Below are positions 1 through 9,900 of a DNA stretch of 64,000 bases, piece by piece (within the stretch, counting starts at the first letter, position 1; each line of letters begins with the position of its first letter). The DNA comes from Durusdinium trenchii (lineage: Eukaryota; Sar; Dinophyceae; Suessiales; Symbiodiniaceae). The DNA is taken from NCBI GenBank assembly GCA_963970005.1, contig CAXAMN010005324.1, positions 186,001 to 250,000 on the forward strand. The letters are read 5' to 3'. Under the pieces are notes generated by a model. The model ran no database searches. It was not told the origin of the DNA and saw nothing but the letters and a program-made list of their open reading frames with translations. The position numbers and the translations under genes were made by a program.

Positions 1-1090
1 TCTCGGGCAAACAGGAGCCATGGCTGCTTAGCTCTTGTTATGTTGACTAGATCAGTTGTCACCTTGGAACCAAAAGGACCCCATCGGAACTCAGCACCTC
101 TGTGTGTGTTTCATGCTTGTCTCCGTGATCTTCACACCAGGTAAGGAAGGGCTACACTTTTATTAATCAATTGTTGTTCTACAGCCTGTCTACATACTAT
201 ATATATATATATGTGTTTTTGTTAATCATTTTTCATTATCATTAGTTACTATGTTTATTTAGATGTTTGAGATTTATTACAGTATACAGTAATATACAGT
301 ATACGAATATGCTCCAAAGGAGCTGCTAAAGTTCGTACACTGCGAAAGTGAGTGGAAACTGTGTGCTCCTTTGCAGTGGTTCATTGGCTGTGGGTCCAAA
401 TCTGGACCCCTAAACCACTGCTAGGCCTCCCTCGTCGTTTTTCTCAGTGAACCAGGCGTTCTGAGGCACGGACCCGATGGGTCTAGGGCGGCATTCTCAT
501 CTGCCTGGAACTCGAGGAATCGTTTTGAAATGAAAACAGATTGTCAATGCATGGATTGTCATGGATTGTATCTGGTGAAAAATCTTCCAGTGCATGTTCA
601 ACTGCTGATGTTGAGCACTGGTAGATCCCAAACAATGCACGGCATTGACAGATCTGCCTACATTGAGGGATGCTAATGCGTGGATTATTGCTGGTAATGC
701 TAATGCTAAGGTCTACCATGTTACCAGCTCCACAAACAACAAGATTGCAAACGTTTAGAACTTATAGAAGCCATTGTGGTGGCAAAGGGCTTGAATTCTC
801 TTCAAAAAAGGACAACAACACTTGGAAGTTGACTTGATGTCGTTAATCAGAATTTAGGCGCTTCAACAACATCAGCTGGACCTTGTCAGGGGAGAAGCAC
901 ATATCGTTTGGAACCCAAGACACACACGAGAGAGCTTTTTCCCAACGGCCTCTGATGGTTGCTTTGCTCGGATCTTCTGCAAGATCGCCTTGCGACCGGT
1001 CCAGGAGTGACCGCTACCGGGGCGAGGCGGAACTCGCTGCTGTTGCGACAGCGAAGGCAAAGCCTGGAAGGTTGACCTCTCAGGTAGTCT
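1..1090. other. No gene supported; AT-rich spacer
   Basis: No open frame here shows a known motif or convincing splice borders. A (TA)n run lies near 199-212. Bases 960-1080 are GC-rich and open in several frames, which may be an exon or chance. Confidence 0.5.
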
Positions 1091-1151
1091 ACACTCCCGA
1101 AAACTAACATGGACCCTGAAAACCACTGGTTGGTTGAGTTTTCGGGAGTGT
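1091..1151. mobile_element. 61-bp MITE-like insertion with 15-bp inverted ends
   Basis: The ends ACACTCCCGAAAACT (1091-1105) and AGTTTTCGGGAGTGT (1137-1151) are perfect inverted repeats. The 5-bp sequence AGTCT flanks both sides (1086-1090 and 1152-1156), as expected for a target-site duplication. Joining the flanks gives GGTAGTCTATTCTGTTCA, which occurs uninterrupted on the minus strand at about 62094-62111, so an empty related site exists in the same window. The element is too short to code for anything and must have been moved in trans. Confidence 0.75.
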
Positions 1152-3378
1152 AGTCTATTCTGTTCATTCTCGAATTCCTGGTGTCACCCACAGCCACATC
1201 TGGACCTTCGATGTGCAAGAGAAATGCCACGGAATCGTGGACTGGACGGCTCCCCTATGCTTCCGAAGGAACATGGTCCTTTTGTTCAGGTTCATCTTCC
1301 GCTTCCATGCCTGGAGAGTAAATAAGTGGTATGGGGTGTTGACAAACCAAGGACTCAATTCCCAGATCATCCCAGATCCCATTTCGTGACCCACACGAGG
1401 ACAGCGGGTGGACGCGGTGGACGCGCGTATATCAAACACCATGCGTGGCACCGGTGGACAAACATATCAAACACCGGTATACACAGGCTAAAGGTTTACA
1501 ATGTATACACACAATCAACACATCCTGAAACAACAAAAAACTCACCTCACATCCATCTATGAGCCATGGACCTAGTTTCTACAGGTTTCTACCGCGGCAA
1601 TGCTTTTGGGAATCTAGTATACCAACGCAAAGTTAGGACATCATAGGACCTAAGCACCTGGATCCACTGGATACTGCAACCTCAGCAGGTGGGGGTCTCT
1701 TCAATATCTACTCGGATCAAAGAGCGATGTTCAAACAATGTGTTCAATAGGTTTGAGCACTCCCAGGATTGGTACATCATAAGCTCCGTCATTCAAGGGA
1801 ACTAATATGATCTTCAACAGGTATGATATCAGGAACCCTCATGACATTTAAGAAGCATCACATACAAGTTACAAGACCACCATCATGGGGGCAGCCTCAA
1901 GCAACTTCGCCTACCCCATTCTCAACCCGTTTCATCGCCCAGTCGGCCCTTTCCCCCCCGCCCGTGTCTGCGAGTAGATGGCACGCTTCTGGCAGTGCGT
2001 CGCGGCGTGCGGAATTGCGGCGATGCGTGAGATGCGGTCGTGGTCGGCAGACAGGGAGACATGGCAGAGTAATTATACTGTAGCATTATATACTATATAT
2101 ACACAGGGAGTCACAGGGAGTACGGAATGGATTTTACACAGCATAGAATGTGTAGGTAAAATATATACGGGGTGTACATGGATTTATACCTGTATAGGCA
2201 TAGGTCGTGCTTAGTTTGTCCGGACAAGTAGTGTTCTCATCGAATGGGGGGCTAGTACAGTAGCTTAGCGGTGGTTCCATGTCACATGTGTGAAAGGTGG
2301 CAACATCTTTTCTGTCAACTAGATTCAAATGCTCTTGGTGACATGAGCTTCACGACTCACCGAATTTCTGGCACATATGCCATGGATTAACACACAAAGT
2401 CAATCTGAACAAGCATCCAGGGAATCCAGGGCATTCACAAATCATGATGTCGTCATGGTATTCCGGCATTGTATTCTGATCCAGCAGACCAGCAGCAAAC
2501 CGTCGTGAAACACACCCGAAGTTTCTCTGGTGGAAACTGATATAGTTACAACATGTTACAACATGAAGTGTGGTTCAGCACCTGCTTTGGGGCTTTTCCA
2601 ACCAACACTACAGCCCTAAATAGTCCGAAACGGGTGTGTTCACCCACCCGACCGTCTGCCATCTCCTCGGCCACGGTGGTGGACCGTCGGAGCGTTTGCG
2701 CGTCCTGGCGCGCAAAAACGCGTGCGTTGGGCGCGCCCTCCGTGAAAACGGGTGCGGATGCGGGTGCCAAACACGAATTTTAGACGGCGGATGAAGATCC
2801 CACCCAAACATGGATGGTACAAGCTCTGAAAGATGAAGGTGTTTGTGAATGAACCGTCTACATTGGGGTGATTTGGGAAGACCGTCTAAGAAGATGGTCT
2901 AATATCCCATCACCTCGGGCCCAGTGGATGATTGTTGGTTAAGCAATGGCCTGTTCTACCTGATGTTTATATATACGTACCCTATAGTGAGCATATTTTA
3001 ACAATCTGTTGCAGGTGTGCTGGGATAGACCCTTGTTCAGACTGACTCCTTTTCAGAGGATTATTGTTGGAGGTTTGGAGAGAAGTAGAGCTGGACCAAC
3101 AGCCTCCAGGCCTCCAGAAACTGACGGAACAGCGAAGTCGAAGAACTTACGGATCGTGCGGATGTTCTTTGGGGGCAAGCGGATGTGGTTGTTCGCTTGG
3201 ATGCGTCCATTCAAACACGACCTGTCTGGCGCTGCCGGACAGGTCTGTCTGGGGCGGCATATATTCCATTCATGGAGTGTCTGGGCTTTGTCAATGGAAT
3301 ATAGTGGAATTAGTTATTCCGGTATAGTCTCCAAATTATACTCTTGCAATCATGTATATATATATATATATAACATAT
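1152..3378. other. No gene supported between the MITE and the retrotransposon
   Basis: GC-rich islands at about 1900-2060 and 2640-2780 are open in more than one frame on both strands, so no direction can be chosen. A (TA)n run lies at 3354-3372 beside the LTR. Confidence 0.45.
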
Positions 3379-3532
3379 TGTCGGTAGCAACCGGAATCGT
3401 ACTGTCCACACGCTCTTTTCACTGCGAAAGCGAGCACGGTATAGCTCAAGGGCCCTAGGAGCCAAATGGCGGCAGACACAACATAGTGTGACAACCTGGC
3501 TCAACAGAATGAGATCCTACCTCAAATTCACA
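3379..3532 (-). repeat. 3' LTR of the copia-like element
   Basis: 154 bp, TG...CA ends, identical to 12896-13049. It lies downstream of the RNase H stop in the element's own direction. A (TA)n run at 3354-3372 lies just outside it. The very short LTR is notable but fits compact dinoflagellate copia elements. Confidence 0.95.
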
Positions 3533-3604
3533 CTCAACCTGTTCTACAGGTGTCACACGGCTATACATTGAAACTCTTGTGTCTTCCTAAGGCATTGGAG
3601 AAAT

Positions 3605-5914
3605 CTACTTCTGCTTCTGTACAGTGTAGTGGCACTCCTTCAGCACTCGAAGTAGCAGATCTGGCTTCATGGACTTCGTCAAACAGTCCGACACCATCGT
3701 ACTGGTGGCAATCCAGATCAACTTGTCTCCTCCATTCTCGAAAGCAATCCATGTTGGTCTTCCTTCTTGCCACAAATTCTCATGGATTCCTTGCAACTCG
3801 ATACCAAGGCGCTTGTCACTCACCTTGGCCAGGACTTCCTGATTGAGGTGGTCAGAAAGCGAACGGCAATCAGTCATCGCCAAATGCGGAATGCATTCAC
3901 GGGCATCATCTTCCCATGTCTTCAGACTGCGAATCTTACCCTTAATCTCCGCAATCACACCTCTCAGCTTGTCACCTGTCTCGAGTCCGTTCTGGAGGGA
4001 ATACGTTTCGGCCTGGAGAGTGCTGCGACAGACTCTCTTAATTGTCGTGGATCCAAAAGACAATGGCATCACCTTATAAGTGGTCGTCTTGTCATCTTTG
4101 ATCTCCTTGAGATCACCCAGAAAATGGATCCTGCCCTGTTGCGACTTGTAGTTCTTCTCGTTGGAGAAGGAGGCATCTGTGACCGTGATCACACCAACTT
4201 CACTCCATTGGAGATGAGCCGCAGGAAAACACAATGCCACATCGTGACCTTTGTGTGCCAGGACAACGACTGCGTTAGCGTCTGCCAACGTGGACACAGT
4301 TGCATCTTTAATGCTAGACTGCAAACGGCTTACCCTGTAACCAAGGTCAGGCCTGGTCTGTCTCGAGATCCAGGCGAGCGATCCGGTGATCGATCTGAGC
4401 TTCGTGATGTCTCCTTGCTGAAGACGCTCACTGCCTAGCCTAGATCCAACATCTGCTCCATGAATCTTCCTAGTGTTATCTGCTGTGTCGACTTTGATGA
4501 CCTTGTCATCTCCTCGCACGAACTGCTTCCCACAATATCGAAAGCTGTTAGTGTCTGAGCTGCCGACACTGAACTTGGCAAGAAAAGACTTCATCACTTC
4601 CTCGCCTTCCGGAAGAAAACTATAAAGCAAGTCGTCCACGTGAGTGCACATGAGGGCACAAGCATCTCCTCCCTGCTCACCCGGGAGGTAGTACAATCCT
4701 GGGAAAAACTGGCTTGCCTTCAGGCCGCTCTTACGTGCATCGGCATCCAAACGCAACCAAAAGCCTCTTCCTGACTCCGTGATTCCGTATACAGGGACCC
4801 TCACGAGAAAAAGGACATTGGGTTCTACACCTGGCAAACCTCCTCTTGGCTGACGCATGAGAAGGACGCGATCCAATGGTCGTCCCTGGAAATACGCCGA
4901 GGTGATATCAGCTGAATGGATGTCGGCCTGATGACAGGCTGCCCAACTGCAGACGAGACAGTGCATCTCGACATCGGCCGTTGGACTATCTGACCTCAAA
5001 CCCTCTGTCATTTCAAAGTTCCCGCACGAAACTAGTCTGCTTTTATACATGGGCTTGTAGTCAGGGTCTCTCCCCTTCTTGTACTCTGCCTTGTCTACAT
5101 CCACCCATTTGGATGGAATGCATTGGTGCCCTTCGTCAATGAGCTCTTGCGCTTGTTCTGGGGTCAATGCCACTACTGCTCCGAAATCTTCAAATTCGGA
5201 CCATTCCTTTTGCCTTGTTTCCTGCAGGGCTTTCTGCACTTCTGGAGGCGCAGATTCATAGTGAATGCTCTTTAGAACCTTCTTACCTAGCTCTGCTTCA
5301 TCCTCAGTCTGGGCAAGAAAACTAGTCCACATGGCATGTGCTTCTTCTCGATCTTGCTCTGGTAGCTCTCCGTCTCTCTGGCGTGCTCTCTCAAAATGTT
5401 CTCGTAGAGAAGCTGGCAAGTCGTTCAAATGATCATACACATTAGGCCATGCATGTGGAGCACTCGTGGACTCCCTGCGGGATGGTTGCAATGAGGTACC
5501 GCGTTCACTCTCCGGTTCGGCGACACGGGGCCTCACATTGCGACTATGCTCATTTCCTGTGTCAGGGAACGGACGTGAAACGGAGCTAGCGGACCTACTC
5601 AACTCTTCAAGCGCATCTTCACCTTCGGATTGGTCTTCATCAAAGAAATCCGGTCTGATCCCTACATCTAATTCATCATCTCCTGGAACAGGGGGTAGTG
5701 AACCAGCATCCGGAAATTGGGGTTCGGTTTCTTGAGATTCGATGTGTATTGGGGATCCGGGTTCGCTCGGATCTGCACGTGCATCAAGGAAAGACTGCTG
5801 AACACCTTCCTTGACAACGTTTTCGGGAAAAACAGGCTCACCATGCAAAACAGCATGAGCTAGTGCTTCGGTCGGCGTAGCAATCTTCACATTTTGATTG
5901 GCGACCAACACCAC
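3605..5914 (-). CDS. Reverse transcriptase and RNase H (copia-like element)
   Basis: 769 codons, entered by another -1 shift from the integrase tail. The N-terminal 200 residues are an acidic linker. RT motifs are visible: SADITSAYFQG (catalytic Asp, motif A), YGITESGRGFW, and THVDDLLY (motif C, VDD). RNase H of the copia type follows: VTDASFS (Asp), STLQAETYSL (Glu), MTDCRSLSDHL (Asp), and the late motif SDCLTKSM. No stop interrupts it, and it ends naturally about 70 bases before the 3' LTR. It would copy the element RNA to DNA and remove the RNA strand. Confidence 0.95.
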   Translation of the reverse strand: MVLVANQNVKIATPTEALAHAVLHGEPVFPENVVKEGVQQSFLDARADPSEPGSPIHIESQETEPQFPDAGSLPPVPGDDELDVGIRPDFFDEDQSEGEDALEELSRSASSVSRPFPDTGNEHSRNVRPRVAEPESERGTSLQPSRRESTSAPHAWPNVYDHLNDLPASLREHFERARQRDGELPEQDREEAHAMWTSFLAQTEDEAELGKKVLKSIHYESAPPEVQKALQETRQKEWSEFEDFGAVVALTPEQAQELIDEGHQCIPSKWVDVDKAEYKKGRDPDYKPMYKSRLVSCGNFEMTEGLRSDSPTADVEMHCLVCSWAACHQADIHSADITSAYFQGRPLDRVLLMRQPRGGLPGVEPNVLFLVRVPVYGITESGRGFWLRLDADARKSGLKASQFFPGLYYLPGEQGGDACALMCTHVDDLLYSFLPEGEEVMKSFLAKFSVGSSDTNSFRYCGKQFVRGDDKVIKVDTADNTRKIHGADVGSRLGSERLQQGDITKLRSITGSLAWISRQTRPDLGYRVSRLQSSIKDATVSTLADANAVVVLAHKGHDVALCFPAAHLQWSEVGVITVTDASFSNEKNYKSQQGRIHFLGDLKEIKDDKTTTYKVMPLSFGSTTIKRVCRSTLQAETYSLQNGLETGDKLRGVIAEIKGKIRSLKTWEDDARECIPHLAMTDCRSLSDHLNQEVLAKVSDKRLGIELQGIHENLWQEGRPTWIAFENGGDKLIWIATSTMVSDCLTKSMKPDLLLRVLKECHYTVQKQK

Positions 5915-6342
5915 AAATTCCTTTCACCTTCATGGCCTATCACCCGACTAGTGGGACTCCATGTGGTGCCCCCTTTTTGATTGTCTCGACGAAAGGTCAC
6001 TAGATCACCTACTGCATACTCCCGAGGAAGACTGGAAGCATTGCGAGTAAGCGCGCGGGACACTCTTGCCGAACAATCTAGGTGAACAAATGCCTTCTGG
6101 GCTTCCTGCCTGGCCATGTGCTGTAAGGCGAAAATGCTCTCTGGGTTGTGACGGGCTTCAATAGCTCCAAGCTCGGCAAACCGTTCTTCAGACAATGGGC
6201 TCGGATCTGATCGGGGTCCTTTTCCAAGTACCCACTGACTAGGCGAGAAACCTCCGACTCTACTGGAGTTGTTCTTAGTAGCTACTACCTCGAGCAGTAC
6301 CTGCTCAACCTGTTCTCTGCAACAGCGCCTGTCTCTTTGCAA
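5887..6342 (-). CDS. Integrase C-terminal part (copia-like element)
   Basis: A 151-codon frame continuing the integrase after a -1 shift at about 6300-6325. It contains the stretch NNSSRVGGFSPSQWVLGKGP, typical of the end of copia-like integrases of dinoflagellates, and a YAVGDLVTFRRDN segment followed by an SH3-like C-terminal part. It ends in a stop at 5887, while the sequence carries on in the RT frame. Not a separate gene; it is one piece of a broken or recoded pol. Confidence 0.85.
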   Translation of the reverse strand: MQRDRRCCREQVEQVLLEVVATKNNSSRVGGFSPSQWVLGKGPRSDPSPLSEERFAELGAIEARHNPESIFALQHMARQEAQKAFVHLDCSARVSRALTRNASSLPREYAVGDLVTFRRDNQKGGTTWSPTSRVIGHEGERNLWCWSPIKM

Positions 6343-6968
6343 ACCTTCCTAAAGAGTGACTTGACAATGCCTCCATGACGTTCTACACGACCAAGATTCT
6401 CCGGACTTTCCAGAGGGGTGTGGTACACTTGGATTCCATGTTCATCCATGTACTTCTTCATGACACCTCGGTTGTGCAGACCTCTGTCACATGCAATGTT
6501 CACAGGATGGCCACACCATGAGAACCAACGCTTCCTCAGTGCTTTCAGACATTCGGCAGAAGACGGTTGACCAGCACCAAAACGAACAACCTCACATAGC
6601 TGAAAAGTAGTACCCAAACAAACCATGTTCAACACTTGGAACTTGTCACCTGAAATGTCGTGAACTTCAAACACATCAATTCCTACAGTGTGGTTGAACG
6701 AGTAGTTGTTAGGCAATGCTGTCTTGCGCGTGGCCTTCTTCTGGGATGTTGCTTCACAAGTTTCGCATCTGTGGATCCTGACAGCATCAATGAATTCCTT
6801 TCGAACCTTTGCTGCACGAAGGAGATGGATCATCGTCTGTTTGGGGACGTGTCCAAATTGCCTATGCAATCTTCTCACACCAATCCTCACACGTGCAGGC
6901 AACTTGCGCCACATCCGGCGTCGTTCGACTTCATCTGCTGGCATGCCGGCCTGGGATGTCCACTTCAT
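6285..6968 (-). CDS. Integrase, zinc-binding and catalytic core (copia-like element)
   Basis: A 227-codon frame overlapping the end of the gag-protease ORF by 38 bases, entered by a +1 shift. It shows the HHCC zinc finger (LHRQFGH, then HRCETCEA) and a DDE-type core: D in VGIDVFEV, D in NIACDRGLHNRG, and E in GRVERHGG, the last two separated by 34 residues. This enzyme would insert the cDNA copy into the genome. The frame ends in a stop just after the core, and its continuation is in the next frame (5887-6342). The first listed Met is not a real start; this is the middle of a polyprotein. Confidence 0.9.
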   Translation of the reverse strand: MKWTSQAGMPADEVERRRMWRKLPARVRIGVRRLHRQFGHVPKQTMIHLLRAAKVRKEFIDAVRIHRCETCEATSQKKATRKTALPNNYSFNHTVGIDVFEVHDISGDKFQVLNMVCLGTTFQLCEVVRFGAGQPSSAECLKALRKRWFSWCGHPVNIACDRGLHNRGVMKKYMDEHGIQVYHTPLESPENLGRVERHGGIVKSLFRKVCKETGAVAENRLSRYCSR

Positions 6969-9900
6969 CGACCAGTGTCTCTTCTGAGATCAGGTCTTCT
7001 ACTGGATTCACTTGTGCACGATCTTCATCATCCCAGATGGCATCGAACTGCTGTTCATCATCCATGGCCTCTTCTTGCAGTTCACCAACAAATGCTACAG
7101 ACATCTCATCGTCCAAAGTTGTGTCATTGGTCCATTCACCTAACCAATCAACGAACTGCCAAGACAAAACATCATTCATGGTCTGTCCTCGAAACCACGA
7201 TTCGAAAAGCTCAGTCCACTTAGGATCATTGCAGGTGAATGCCAAGTCATGGTCGTTGATATGGGGAATCTGTGGAAACTCATGTTCCTCCCATCTCGGG
7301 GTAGTTGCAACGTCAATGTGCAAAAACCGGCTACCACTCATGTCACAATGGGATTCTACTTCACCCAAAATCTTTCCATGTCTCAAAGGATCTGTACTCC
7401 GTTCATACTCGATGGCAATGACGATGTTCTTGTAGTCTTGCAAAACATCATACCAAATCTTGGAGTTCTCCTCAGGATTGAGGTGCTCAGCTCCCACACC
7501 GACGTCAAAAACGTCTGCAACACCATCTGCTGCTTGAAGCTCCTGAAAGAGGCGGGGATGCGAAGTAATGACCAAGGTTGGAGGCTCTGAAACTGGGACG
7601 TCCTTCAGACCAATGCTGGATTTGACCAATGCATCTTGATGGTTCAATCGGTCAATCCCCTCCAAGACTGCCCTCCTATGTTTCTTACCCATGGTGGTTC
7701 TCTCATTGGGGTCAATTTGCAATGGAATGGACAAGACTCCTGAACTACTTGGCTGTGCATTAGGATCTGGAGGGACTTCCGAATCGGTTTCATTGCTATC
7801 TTCCAAGTTGATCTCAACCTGTTCTCTCCTATCGAGGTTCCATGCCATGTGTGCTACTGGCTCGTAACTTGCGGACTCAGTGGATGCAGGACTGGTTGGT
7901 GATCGTGACTCGGACTCTGGACGCTCAGTTTGAGATGCAATGGACCCTTCTGGAGTTCTTGTGTCCTCGGTGTCTGGTGTCCTGGATGATTCCCTAAGTC
8001 TCCTAGGCTTTGGGGGTGTAGGCGGCACGAACGAGCGAATCTCGGACCTTGGGGCCAAAACCACTCTCGGCTGCAGCGCCATATAGCCTTGCGAAGCACG
8101 GTGAGTGAAACTGATGACGTCGGACCACGGCTCTGAGACATTGGCCAAGTCTCCTACAGGCGCTCCATTCTGGATGCGCTCCCAGACTGCTCCAGGTTCA
8201 CGTTTTCGAACGTAGACCGACTTGATCCAACCCCATTTTGTCATCCAGCCTGCTTTCGAGACTGCTGACGTGTAAACTCCACCCCTGATCTTGATATCCA
8301 CGCGGATGCCATGCCACTGCTGATCCTTGGGCGGCAGATCGCGGTTCACCAACCACAAAGTCCTGTCACGGTTGCTCCAATCCCTAGCTGCACCAGCCAG
8401 AACATGGAGGAGTTCAGGATCCACCTGATCAACCTTCGGCACCCCATCATTGGTCAAAAGGACCCACAACTCATCTTCCAAACCTGGACGTTGGTCTTCA
8501 TCGTACCTGGACTTGGACAAGAGCTGGGGCGGCGGACGATTTGGTGGTGGTGGATGATCAGGAGTGCGCGGACTCACAGGCTTCGGCGGAGGTGGTGGAG
8601 TCTTCGGCATCGTAGGAGCTGTCTTCACTGTTGATCTGGTCGGACGAATCGGACTCCTAGACCTAGTTGGCCTCTGGTTGGGTTCTGATGTACCAGCCGA
8701 CTTTCTCCTCCTCAATGGGCTACGGGACCGCGGATTGCGATTTGCAAGCGTCGTCACGGCATCTGTCAACCTCTTGAGGGCTTGCAGAATCTCTTGGCTT
8801 CCGCTCGAAGTTTCTTCCGCTGGAATCTCTGGCTCTTCAACCTCAACCTCTTCTATCTCTTCTCCAACCTCTTGTTCGTCCAACTTGGTGTCGTCTTCAT
8901 GGCTGTCAGCATCATCAAAATCCGGAACCGGCCTCACAGGCGAGGTCACGGCAGCGCTCGGCATTGGTTTGCTCTTTCGAGATGCCACGGCGTCACTCGC
9001 CTTCGGCGGTCGTGAAGATGAAGATGGCCTCGAAAGTACTGGAGGGCAGGCTTTAGGTGGAAGTGAGCGGGCTTTTGCACTGGTGCTGCGAATAGCCTCT
9101 TCTCGTGTCGGTGGTGGTGCTGTTGAACGCTCACCGGATCGCCACGGCACGTGGTCGTCCGCATCACCTCGAACAGCTCTTGGAGTGTGAACATTCATTG
9201 TATGTGCTGGAGTCAATGTCACAGTTGTATCGCCGAAAAGCGGCCCACAAAGAGTGCAACGTCCTCCACACGACATCTCACGCCATTCAGGCGAGTGAGA
9301 ATGAATCACAACACACGTGAAGCCCTTCGAAGCAAGATGCCTGTGGATCAACATGCTTCCGCCCACAGAACGATGGCGCCCTGACTTGCAGCGCACGTCC
9401 AAAACTCCCTTGTCATGGCGCTCCACAAAGTCGTCCACCTCACGAAAGATGCGGTCAAGACCTCTCTGATCCCTCCTAAGACCATTCAAAATGGCCGGAT
9501 GCCTTCCTACGTGTCCACGCAACGAAGGATCTTGGTCGGGATCCCACAGCGACTTGGCGTTGATGTACTTCACGGGGATACCACTGCCAACATGCTCTGA
9601 CAACCTGTCTTCAAACCGGTCACCTCCTGTGACCAGCAAAAACTCACGGCTCTTCAAATTGCCAATGATGTTGCCAAGCGCACGATGGATACCTTCGGCA
9701 GTCTGGGCTTGGTACCCTCGCTCTGCCGTATCCAATCTCTCCATCGGAGTATCGAAGGCTGTGAGGGCGACACGAAATTTGCGATGACACTTTGGAATCT
9801 TTTGGGGCATGGTGGCTTCGAGACTTTGGACCAATTGTTGAGGGGTAATTGCCAACATCATTAAACCGGTGTGCATGCATCTGAACACTTTGAGGCGTTT

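Noticed and set aside
3767-4438. 223-codon plus frame
   Set aside because: Antisense shadow of the reverse transcriptase ORF.
8564-9190. 208-codon plus frame
   Set aside because: Antisense shadow of the gag-protease ORF.
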